This document shows positions 24,578 to 32,286 of a stretch of 64,000 nt of DNA, piece by piece. The stretch covers positions 3,100,001 through 3,164,000 of the forward strand of contig NZ_PHUJ01000003.1 of NCBI RefSeq assembly GCF_002813375.1, given 5' to 3'. A model generated the notes under the pieces. It was not told the origin of the DNA. It did not search any database and saw only the letters and a list, made by a program, of their open reading frames with translations. Source of the stretch: Pseudonocardia alni. GTDB taxonomy: Bacteria; Actinomycetota; Actinomycetes; Mycobacteriales; Pseudonocardiaceae. Position 1 is the stretch's first letter, and each line of letters opens with the position of its first letter. Made by a program: the position numbers and the translations under genes.

Positions 24578-25645
24578 GTGCACACCGGCGGATACGACAT
24601 CGGGGTGGTCCCGGGCGACGGCATCGGGCCCGAGCTCGTGGGGAGCGCACAGGAGGTACTCACCGCCGCCGCGGGCGACGGCGTCGAGGTGCGGTTCCAC
24701 GTCGAGGACGCGGGGGCCGACACCTACCGCCGCACCGGGACCGCGTGCAGCGACGAGACGTTCGACCGGTTGCGCTCCTACGACGGAATCCTCAAGGGAC
24801 CGGTCGGGCTGCCCGGCGTCCGCAGGCCGGACGGGACCGAGGGTGGTCTGCTCGGCGGCCTGCTGCGCGGAGGCCTCGACACCTATGTCAACGAGCGCCC
24901 CATCAGCCTCCTGCCCGGCGTCGACGGTCCGCTGCGCGGCGAGCGCCGGATCGACCATGTGATCGTCCGGGAGAACACCGAGGGCCTGTACCTGGCCCGC
25001 GGCCTCGGCGTCGGCAACGAGCGGGCGGTGGTCGACCAGCTGCTGATGACCCGGGAGGGGGTCGAGCGGGTCGTGCGCTACGCCTTCGAGCTCGCCCGCC
25101 GCAGGCCCGGCGCGCCCGCCGACGGCGTACACCGCGTGACCTGCGTGGACAAGGCGAACGTGCTGCGCAGCTTCGCCTTCTTCCGACGAATCTTCGACGA
25201 GATCGCCGAGGAGTACCCGGATGTCCAGACCGATCACCGCTACGCGGACGCCGCCGGTCACGACCTGGTGGTCGACCCGGAGCACTTCGACGTGCTCGTG
25301 ATGGAGAACTTCCTCGGCGACATCCTGTCCGACGTCGCCGCCGCGACCGTCGGCGGTCTGGGGATGTGCCCGGGTGGCAACATCGGCGACGCGCACGCCT
25401 ACTTCGAGCCGATCCACGGCAGCGCCCCGGCCATCGCGGGCCGCGACCTGGCCAACCCGGTCTCGCAGATCCTCGCGGCCGCTATGCTCGCCGACCACCT
25501 CGGCGAGCGCCCGGTCGGCGACCGGATCCGGGCCGCGGTCCGGACCGGTTTCGCCCGCGGTGACATCGTCATCCTGCCCAGCGGCTCACCGAAGGACGGC
25601 ACCGACGCCGTGACCCGCGCCGTCATCGGGGCGCTGGAATCGTGA
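24578..25645 (+). CDS. Isocitrate/isopropylmalate dehydrogenase family enzyme
   Basis: 355 residues from GTG 24578, preceded by GAGGAGG. The N-terminus IGVVPGDGIGPELV, VIVRENTEGLY, CVDKANVLRSFAFFRRIFDE, the metal-binding DVLVMENFLGDILSDVAAATVGG and EPIHGSAPAIAGRDLANP are all diagnostic of the metal- and NAD(P)-dependent beta-decarboxylating dehydrogenase family. Members act on isocitrate, isopropylmalate, homoisocitrate or tartrate; the window does not settle which. First gene of an operon with the cupin (ATGA-like overlap) and the CitMHS transporter, which favours a C6 tricarboxylate or hydroxy-acid substrate. Confidence 0.87.
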   Translation: MHTGGYDIGVVPGDGIGPELVGSAQEVLTAAAGDGVEVRFHVEDAGADTYRRTGTACSDETFDRLRSYDGILKGPVGLPGVRRPDGTEGGLLGGLLRGGLDTYVNERPISLLPGVDGPLRGERRIDHVIVRENTEGLYLARGLGVGNERAVVDQLLMTREGVERVVRYAFELARRRPGAPADGVHRVTCVDKANVLRSFAFFRRIFDEIAEEYPDVQTDHRYADAAGHDLVVDPEHFDVLVMENFLGDILSDVAAATVGGLGMCPGGNIGDAHAYFEPIHGSAPAIAGRDLANPVSQILAAAMLADHLGERPVGDRIRAAVRTGFARGDIVILPSGSPKDGTDAVTRAVIGALES

Positions 25646-26112
25646 CCGGTTCCCCTCCCGACAGGACCGGCGACCAGCCCGGGCGCGACGACGCCCCCTT
25701 CTGCGGCACGTTCCCTCCGTCGGTCCTGCGTCCCGCCGAGCTGGTGGCCTTCCCTCGCGGCGGCGGCGTCAGGACCATCCCCCTGGTCACCACGGCCCGC
25801 GGTGCCGCGGTCTTCCTCAACGGCCAGACCCTGTTCCAGGGCGGCGCGGGGATCCCCCTGCACACCCACAACTGTCCCGAGAGCGTCGTCATCCTCGAGG
25901 GCGACGCCATCGTCGAGATCGACGGTCGGGAGTACGAGGTCACCACCTTCGACACGTCCTACGTCGACTCCGGCGTCCCGCACCGCTTCCGCAACGCCTC
26001 CGACACCGCGCCCCTGCGCATCCTGTGGACCTACGCCTCGGTCGAGGCCAGCCGCACCATCGTCGAGACCGGTGTGACCACCCGCGTCGACGCCGAGCAC
26101 GCCCAGCGCTGA
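25642..26112 (+). CDS. Cupin-domain protein
   Basis: 156 residues from GTG overlapping the dehydrogenase stop. Single cupin: metal-ligand block IPLHTHNCPESVVILEGDAIVEIDG (two His and Glu) and second block DSGVPHRFRNAS. Such small cupins may be isomerases, dioxygenases or sensors. Its place between a dehydrogenase and a citrate-type transporter suggests a role in tricarboxylate catabolism, unproven. Confidence 0.82.
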   Translation: MTGSPPDRTGDQPGRDDAPFCGTFPPSVLRPAELVAFPRGGGVRTIPLVTTARGAAVFLNGQTLFQGGAGIPLHTHNCPESVVILEGDAIVEIDGREYEVTTFDTSYVDSGVPHRFRNASDTAPLRILWTYASVEASRTIVETGVTTRVDAEHAQR

Positions 26113-26239
26113 CCACCCTGCACACAGATCCCTTCCCACCCCAGACCGGGGCGGCCACCGACCGTGGCCGCCCCGGCACCGAGCCGTGCCCGCATGCCGC
26201 CGGGACCGGTCCCGACACGAGACCGTGGAGAGAGCAACG

Positions 26240-27530
26240 ATGCTTGCCGCACTCGGCTTCATGACACTGGGCACCTTCATGGTGCTCGTGATGCGCAAGT
26301 ACACGACCGCGTTCGTCGCCATCATCGCCGCACCGGTGCTGTACGCGATCATCGCCGGCCGCGGCGCCGACCTGGGCGACATGGCCGTCGAGGGCATCGA
26401 GACCGTCGCCCCGACCGGCGTACTGCTGCTGTTCGCCGTCCTCTACTTCGGCGTGATGATGGACGCCAAGCTGTTCGAGCCCGTATCCCGCGGCATCATC
26501 AGACTGTCCAAGGGAGACCCCGTCCGCATCTGCGTCGGGACCGCGGTGCTGTCGCTCCTGGTCGCGCTCGACGGTGACGGCACCACCAGCTACATGATCA
26601 TCTGCTCGGCGTTCCTGCCGATCTACCGGCGACTCGGCATGAACCCCGCTCGTCATCGCCGCCATCGCCACGATGAGCCTGGGCGCGATCTCCGGCTCCA
26701 CCCCGTGGGGTGGAGCCGCCACCCGTGCCATCTCCGTGCTCGGGCTCGACGCGACCGAGTATCTCGTCCCACTGCTGCCGGCACTGGGCCTGACGTCGCT
26801 GGCCATCGTCGCGATGGCTTACCTGCTCGGCCGCGGCCAGCGCAAGCGGGTCAGCGAGACGGTCGTTGCCGACCTCGCCGAGGAGATCCGCGAGCAGCGC
26901 GCCGGCGGCGAGATGCGACAGTGGAGGTTCTGGTTCAACGCCGGCCTGACCGTCCTGCTCCTGGTCCTGCTCGTCTCCGGCGCCGCGCCCCTGGTCACGC
27001 TGTTCATGGGCGGCTTCGTGATCGCCCTTGTGGTCAACCACCCCGACCTCGCCGACCAGGGCGAGGTCGTGAAGCGGCACGCCGCCTCAGCGGTGCCGGT
27101 GGTCATGCTGGTGCTCGCCGCCGGCATCTTCACCGGCATCCTCTCGGGCACCGGGATGGTCGAGGCCATGGCGCAGGCCGCCCTGTCGGTCGTGCCGGAG
27201 GGCATGGGCAACCTGATCCCGCTGTTCACCGCGTTGATCGGGCTCCCGCTGAGCTTCTTCATGTCCAACGACGCCTACTTCTTCGGCGTACTGCCCGTAC
27301 TCGCCGAGTCCGCCGCCCAGCACGGCATCAGCGGCTACGAGATCGCCCGGGCCGGCGTCGCGGGCCAGATGCTGCACTCCATCGGACCGGCCTCAGCGCC
27401 GCTGTGGGTGCTGCTCGGCCTCCTCGGCAAGGACCTCGGCGAATTCCAGCGCTTCGCCCTCCTCCGGGTCACCGTCGTGTCGCTGGCGATGATCGGCTTC
27501 GTGGTCGCCACGGGAGCCATCTCCCTGTGA
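26240..27530 (+). pseudogene. CitMHS-family citrate/divalent-cation transporter with a single-base frameshift
   Basis: From ATG 26240 the first frame gives MLAALGFMTLGTFMVLVMRK, ILLLFAVLYFG-like helices, DGDGTTSYMIICSAFLPIYRRLGMNP, and then turns into arginine-rich nonsense. The next frame resumes with LVIAAIATMSLGAISGSTPWGGAATR and continues to GFVVATGAISL at 27530. Removing one C from the CCCC run at 26644-26647 restores a 429-residue protein, the usual length for CitMHS H+/metal-citrate symporters. Either the gene is inactivated, or the extra base is an assembly error. Confidence 0.82.
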
Positions 27531-28286
27531 CCGACCCGCTGTGCTCGCGATCCCTGCGCGCCTGGTCCCCCGGCGGCCCGATGCTGACCTGGGTCGACCT
27601 CACGCGCAGCTCGGACCCGTCGCGCCCCGATCGAGGGGCTCGCGGACGATCGGCTGATTCCCGATCCCGTACGGATGGGCGGGACGCGCGCGGCCACGGC
27701 GCCTACTGGCTCGACCCTGAGCAGCAGAAGGAGGTGCGAAGCGCACTCGCCTGGCCCGTGTGCTGGAGTCGGCGCCCGCGCAACCGGCGATGCTGGGCAG
27801 ACACATGGGGCGGGCCCCGTTGCCGAGCCGCGTCGGAGGGTCAGGGCGACGGGGCCGGAGACGCGCAACGAGAGGGAGGCGACGCGGCGGTCGCGGTCGA
27901 CCAGGACCGGGCGGTCGTGGTGCTGCGTCGTCAGCTCATCCGGCGCACCGGGGTCCTTCGGACGCGCTTCGACTTCGGCAGCTGAGGACGCCTACCTCGA
28001 ACACCATCAGGAACTCGCGACGCGTCCGCCCCTGGCCGATGGCCAGTGGCCCGGGGCGTCGCCGAGCCGGCACGGGGCGACTACGGCGTCCTCGGACGGC
28101 ATCCACGACAACCGGAGACAGACAAGTTCCGAAGCCACTCCACGAGCATCCGACCGACCAGCGAGCTACGCACACGTAGGGAGGCCACGAAGAAGGACCC
28201 TGAGCGGCACAAATACCGTGCAAGGAGGCCACGGCACTGCCCAACAGAGCGGAAGACATCCAGGACAAGCTTCTGACCAGGTGGAA
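27531..28286. other. Right part of the island without a supported gene
   Basis: 756 bp. Several overlapping open frames exist but none has a convincing start, codon bias or recognisable domain; fragments such as AYWLDPEQQKEVRSAL (near 27700) are only faintly transposase-like. Position next to the tRNA is where an integrase would normally lie, so this could be its eroded remains. Confidence 0.35.
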
Positions 28287-28363
28287 TGGAGCCGCCTTGG
28301 GGAGTCGAACCCCAGACCTACGCATTACGAGTGCGTCGCTCTAACCGACTGAGCTAAGGCGGC
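28287..28363 (-). tRNA. tRNA-Thr (anticodon CGT)
   Basis: Leftward cloverleaf starting GCCGCCTTAGCTCAGTCGGT. Acceptor stem GCCGCC/GGCGGC, D-arm GCTCAGTCGGTTAGAGC, anticodon loop CTCGTAA (anticodon CGT, reading ACG), T-arm TGGGGTTCGACTCCCCA, discriminator T and an encoded CCA at 28289-28287. Its 3' half is repeated at 22795-22839, marking it as a likely integration target. Confidence 0.95.
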
Positions 28364-28419
28364 GTGGTGCGAGGCAAGTGTAGCGACCGCGCTCCCGCCC
28401 CCTCACAAGCCCCCACCGG

Positions 28420-28926
28420 TCATCCGGAGAAGGGGAAACGCGGCCCCGGCTCCCACGGCCCGCCGTCGTAGCGCCAGAGCGCGAGGCCGGGGACGCCGGC
28501 GTCCCACGGGGCGAACCCGGCGGCCAGGTCGTCGTGCAGCGCCCGGGCCGCGGCCGGGGTGACCTTGTTCTGGACGGTCACGTGCAGGTCGGCCTTCCCG
28601 GCGTCCTGCCGGGTGAGGCGCGGCCGCCACCGCTCGGCGACGCCGCGGCGCAGCGCGATCAGCTCGGGGCAGTCGAGGGTGAACGCGACCCCGCGGCCGA
28701 GGAGCCGCAGGCCGGTGACGAGGGCGGTCATCGGGGCGCGGTCGGTCGCGGCGGTCAGGTCGGCGGCGAGCTCGGCGGCGGCGGCGCCGGGCAGGGCGTG
28801 GAACAGGGTCAGGTGCGCGGCGAGGTGGTTGCGCCCGGCCGGGAAGTGCCGTTCGCGCAGGTCGTCGAACCGGGCCTGCGTGGCGTCGTCGAGCAGGGCC
28901 GTGAGGATCAGCGGCCGGTCATCCAC
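28420..28926 (-). CDS. 2'-5' RNA ligase / cyclic phosphodiesterase-family protein
   Basis: 168 residues from GTG, overlapping the holB stop by eight bases. The two HxT/Sx motifs of the 2H phosphoesterase family are present: HLTLFH near residue 38 and HVTVQN near 114. Such proteins cleave 2',3'-cyclic or 2'-5' phosphodiester links in RNA or nucleotides. Co-transcribed after holB and the MFS gene; its real substrate is unknown. Confidence 0.82.
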   Translation of the reverse strand: MDDRPLILTALLDDATQARFDDLRERHFPAGRNHLAAHLTLFHALPGAAAAELAADLTAATDRAPMTALVTGLRLLGRGVAFTLDCPELIALRRGVAERWRPRLTRQDAGKADLHVTVQNKVTPAAARALHDDLAAGFAPWDAGVPGLALWRYDGGPWEPGPRFPFSG

Positions 28927-30070
28927 GGTGCAGGGCCGTCATCATGGCCTCGACGGCGATCCGCGGCTTCACGTTCTGCTCCAGCGCGTCGCGGCAGGCG
29001 AGCACCGCCTCCAGGCGACGCAGGCTCGACTCCGGGCCCCACTCGGCGGCGGCCACCCGGATCTCGCGGTCGCGGTCCGGGTTGGTCAGCGGCACCGTCG
29101 CACCGGTCGCGGCGACGATCGCGTCCCGGTAGAAGCCGGCGAGGTCGACCAGTGCGCGGTCGAGCGCGTCCCGCTGGGTACGGGTGGCCCGGCTCTTCTG
29201 CCGCTTCTCCAGGTCCCGCTCGGCCGCCTTCGCCGAGCGCGCCGCCGACGCGGCGCCCTTGCCCGTGCCGCCGGCGCCCATCGCGACGGCCAGCTCCTCG
29301 CGCTCGGACTCGTCGCGGGAGGACCGCAGCTCGTCGGCCTCGGCCTCGGCCGCGCGGATCAGCACGTCGGCGTGGAAGAACGCGTCGCCGAGGCGGCGGA
29401 GCTTCGTGGGCACGCCGAGGATCTCCTCGCGCCGGGCGCGGGCCTGCGGGTCGCGGGCGAGGCGCCGTGCGCGGCCGACGTGGCCGCCGCACACCGACGC
29501 CGCCCACTGCGCCTGGTCCGGGTCGATGCCGTCGCGGTCGCGCAGCACCCCGGCGACGGCCTCGGGCGCCGGACTGCGCAGGTGCACCATCCGGCAGCGC
29601 GACCGGATCGTGACGGGCACGTCGTCGGGGTGGTCCGACGGCGCGCACAGCAGGAACACCGTCTCGGGCGCCGGCTCCTCGACCGCCTTGAGCAGCGCGT
29701 TCGACGCGCCCTCGGTGAGCCGGTCGGCGTCGGCGATGATCACGATCTGCCAGGTCCCGGTGGCGGGCTTCCGGGCGGCGAGCTGGACGAGCGAGCGCAT
29801 CTCGGCGACCGAGATGGACAGCCCCTCGGGGACGATCTCGCGGACGTCGGAGTGGGTGCCCGCCATGACGGTCCGGCAGGCCGCGCACTCACCGCAGCCG
29901 TGGTAGCGGCACTGCAGCGCGGCCGCGAAGGCGCGTGCGGCGTTCGACCGGCCGGAGCCGGGCGGACCGGTGAACAGCCAGGCGTGGGTCATCGCCGTCG
30001 GGTCCGACGCCGCCCCGTCCAGCTCGGCGACGGCGGCGGGCTGGCCCACCACGTCGTCCCACACGCTCAC
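28919..30070 (-). CDS. holB: DNA polymerase III subunit delta'
   Basis: 383 residues from GTG 30070 (GTGA overlap with the MFS gene). AAA+ clamp-loader fold: P-loop-like GPPGSGRS at 35-42 with Arg in place of the catalytic Lys as in other delta' chains, a zinc-binding CRYHGCGECAAC at 54-65, DADRLTEGASNALLKAVEEP, and the SRC motif in TIRSRCRMVHL. A charged 270-310 insertion (KAAERDLEKRQKSR) is typical of actinobacterial versions. It loads the beta clamp at the replication fork. Confidence 0.92.
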   Translation of the reverse strand: MSVWDDVVGQPAAVAELDGAASDPTAMTHAWLFTGPPGSGRSNAARAFAAALQCRYHGCGECAACRTVMAGTHSDVREIVPEGLSISVAEMRSLVQLAARKPATGTWQIVIIADADRLTEGASNALLKAVEEPAPETVFLLCAPSDHPDDVPVTIRSRCRMVHLRSPAPEAVAGVLRDRDGIDPDQAQWAASVCGGHVGRARRLARDPQARARREEILGVPTKLRRLGDAFFHADVLIRAAEAEADELRSSRDESEREELAVAMGAGGTGKGAASAARSAKAAERDLEKRQKSRATRTQRDALDRALVDLAGFYRDAIVAATGATVPLTNPDRDREIRVAAAEWGPESSLRRLEAVLACRDALEQNVKPRIAVEAMMTALHRG

Positions 30071-31305
30071 GACGCCCCCTCCTCCGTCATCTGCCGGCGT
30101 GCGACGACGCCGACCACCGCCGCCAGGATGCCGCCTCCGGCGAGGACGAACCGCGTGCCGTCGACCAGCAGCGCGGTGTCGCCCACGGTCACCGTCCGCG
30201 TCGCCACGACGCCGACGACGATCGGCACCACCGACATCGCCCCCAGCAGCACCAGCCGCACCAGGGACTGGACGAACGCGTTGACCCGACCACGGATCCC
30301 GTCGGCGACCTCGGTGCCGATGACCGTGAGCCCGGTCAGGAACGCGACCCCGGCGAACGCACCTACGCACAGCACCGCGGCGATCGCCATGAACAGGTGC
30401 ACCGCCATCGCCACGACGACCAACGACCCCCCGGCCCCGATGATCGCGCTGCCGAACAGCCGCCGGTGCGGCACCCGCCGGGCCAGCACCGGACCGACGG
30501 CCATGCCCGCGGCGAGACCGGCGAACACCGACGCGAACAGGATCGAGTACGCCGCATCCCCGCCGCCGAGGCTCGACGCGTAGAGCTTGGCCGTCGCGAT
30601 CACGGCGCCGCCCGCGGTGAACGCGCCGACGATCCCGACGACCAGCCCGCGCACGAGGGGGGTGCGGACGACGAAGGTGTAGCCGTCGCGCAGCAGGAAC
30701 AGCATCGACGGCGGGGCGTGCCGCCGCTCGGCCTCGGTGGCCCGGCCGGAGATCTCCGGGATCGCGAAGTACACGACCAGCGCCGAGACCAGGAACGCGA
30801 ACCCGTTGACGCACAGCGCCGCGTAGACGGTGGTCGCCTGGTCCGCGCCGAACAGCGGGCCGACCTTGCTGACCAGCGCGAAGAGCCCCGCACCCCCGAC
30901 GACGGCGACGCCGTAGGTCACCAGCAGGCTCAGCTGCGCCGCACTCTCCATCTGGGCCGGGCTCCGCAGCAGGTTCGGGACCGCTGCGTCCTTCGCCGGG
31001 ATCCAGAACATGGTGCACAGCTCGAGGAGCAGGGTCACGACCAGCAGCCACCACAGCTGCCCGACGAACGGGATCGACAGCAGCAGCACGAACTTCGTGA
31101 GGTCACAGGTCACCATGACCTTGCGCCGGTCGAAGCGGTCGGCGAGCACCCCGGCGAGCGGCCCGAACAGCAGCGACGGCACCAGTTTGGTCGCGACGAC
31201 GCCGCCGAGCGCGAAGCTCTGCGCGGTGAACCCGGCGCCCGCGGTGAGGTGGGTGGCCAGCGAGGTGAGCGCCAGCAGCGCCAGCCACTCGCCGGTCGCG
31301 GTCAC
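30067..31305 (-). CDS. MFS transporter (ENTS-like), N-terminus uncertain
   Basis: About 412 residues with 11-12 hydrophobic helices and the loop-2/3 motif GPLAGVLADRFDRRKVMV. GTG 31305 is the first standard start in frame, but the frame continues to about 31396 with RLTSVLAIPAFRRLWSVTAVT, the normal beginning of such proteins, and no ATG/GTG/TTG. A perfect GGAGGAGG followed by GTGAACCGC is present at 31395-31406 in the neighbouring frame, so the true start may involve a one-base error or a rare start codon. In related actinobacteria an MFS protein next to holB is sometimes fused to thymidylate kinase; here it is separate. Substrate unknown. Confidence 0.8.
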   Translation of the reverse strand: MTATGEWLALLALTSLATHLTAGAGFTAQSFALGGVVATKLVPSLLFGPLAGVLADRFDRRKVMVTCDLTKFVLLLSIPFVGQLWWLLVVTLLLELCTMFWIPAKDAAVPNLLRSPAQMESAAQLSLLVTYGVAVVGGAGLFALVSKVGPLFGADQATTVYAALCVNGFAFLVSALVVYFAIPEISGRATEAERRHAPPSMLFLLRDGYTFVVRTPLVRGLVVGIVGAFTAGGAVIATAKLYASSLGGGDAAYSILFASVFAGLAAGMAVGPVLARRVPHRRLFGSAIIGAGGSLVVVAMAVHLFMAIAAVLCVGAFAGVAFLTGLTVIGTEVADGIRGRVNAFVQSLVRLVLLGAMSVVPIVVGVVATRTVTVGDTALLVDGTRFVLAGGGILAAVVGVVARRQMTEEGAS

Positions 31306-31471
31306 CGCGGTGACCGACCAGAGCCTGCGGAAGGCGGGGATCGCGAGGACCGACGTCAGGCGGTGCGACGACGTCGACGACGGGGTCGTGATCGCGGTTC
31401 ACCTCCTCCTCGCCCGGCGCGGCGTGCGGATCTTCAGGCTAGACCGGGGCACCGACAGCCGACGTGCTGCC

Positions 31472-32191
31472 TCAGACGATGGTCGACAGCGTCTGGACGA
31501 GGATCACCAGGTAGATCAGGACGAAGACGATCGTGAACACCCGGGCCCCGACCCGGCCGCGGGTCAGCCGCGAGAAGCCGAGCAGGCCGTTGTCGAGGTC
31601 GACCGGGGGCCGGGCGGACACCGCGGGCGGCCGGTAGACCGTGCCGACGGGCTCGTCGCCGTCCGCGCGGGGGCGACGCGGGGCGGGCAGCCGGGGCACC
31701 GGGCCGGTCGGCGACCGCCGGGGCGCGGGCGGGACCGGCGACGACGGGGTGGGCGTCACCGGGCGGCGGGGGCCGGGGACCGGGTCGCCCGCGTCGTCGT
31801 CCGGGGTGGGGATGGCGGTAGGGCCGGGCCTGCGGCGCCGGACCGCGGTCAGGGTCCGCTGGGTGGGGCCGTCGATGTCGGGCTCGCGCGCAGCGGGCCG
31901 CTCCTCCTCCGCCGACGGGTCGGGGGCCTCCACGGGGGCGACCCGCTCGGGGACGGCGGTGCCGTCCACAGCGGCCGGTCGGGCAGCCGGAGCACCGGGC
32001 CCCTGCTCCACGCCGGACGCGGGCCGGATCCCGTCGGACGTGGGCCGTGACACGGCGGAACCCGCGGGGCGGTCACCCCGCTCCCGGGCGAGCCGGTCCG
32101 CCTCGCGCTCGGCGACCAGCCGCGCCACGCCCCAGCGCCCGTCGTCGGCGGGCGCCGGCGCGGGACGCCTGCTCCTCCACCGCACGGCCAT
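31472..32191 (-). CDS. Hypothetical Pro/Arg-rich protein with C-terminal membrane anchor
   Basis: 239 residues. Basic N-terminus (MAVRWRSRRP), a long disordered Pro/Ala/Glu/Arg-rich middle, and a single C-terminal hydrophobic helix VFTIVFVLIYLVILVQTL, giving a tail-anchored topology with the bulk in the cytoplasm. No family recognised. It lies between ponA2 and the MFS-holB genes, all leftward, and could be associated with cell-envelope assembly. Confidence 0.6.
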   Translation of the reverse strand: MAVRWRSRRPAPAPADDGRWGVARLVAEREADRLARERGDRPAGSAVSRPTSDGIRPASGVEQGPGAPAARPAAVDGTAVPERVAPVEAPDPSAEEERPAAREPDIDGPTQRTLTAVRRRRPGPTAIPTPDDDAGDPVPGPRRPVTPTPSSPVPPAPRRSPTGPVPRLPAPRRPRADGDEPVGTVYRPPAVSARPPVDLDNGLLGFSRLTRGRVGARVFTIVFVLIYLVILVQTLSTIV

Positions 32192-32257
32192 GACGGCATG
32201 CTAGGCCGCGACCAGCGGTGATGCCTCGTTCCGACGGGGTATGGCGCGCGGTGCCGC

Positions 32258-32278
32258 CCGGCCGGGTGACCCGGCCGG
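32258..32278 (-). terminator. Hairpin just after ponA2
   Basis: CCGGCCGGG and CCCGGCCGG flank a three-base loop, nine bases past the ponA2 stop. No T-run follows, as is common for actinobacterial terminators. Confidence 0.5.
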
Positions 32279-32286
32279 ACGGAGCG

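Larger units (their letters stand above)
22795..28332. mobile_element. Putative 5.5-kb genomic island at tRNA-Thr carrying citrate/tricarboxylate genes
   Basis: Bounded by direct repeats of the tRNA-Thr 3' half (22795-22839 and 28287-28332) in the orientation expected for insertion into a tRNA 3' end: the intact tRNA is at the right and the element extends from its 3' end. Contents: an MFS C-terminal remnant, a HTH-citrate synthase gene, a dehydrogenase, a cupin, a broken CitMHS transporter and ~750 bp without a clear gene. No integrase or transposase is recognisable, so it would be an immobile remnant or an element mobilised in trans. Confidence 0.55.

Noticed and set aside
27335..27868. 177-codon leftward frame at the right of the island
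   Set aside because: Arg/Pro/Ala-rich with no motifs; overlaps the transporter 3' end and looks like an antisense shadow.
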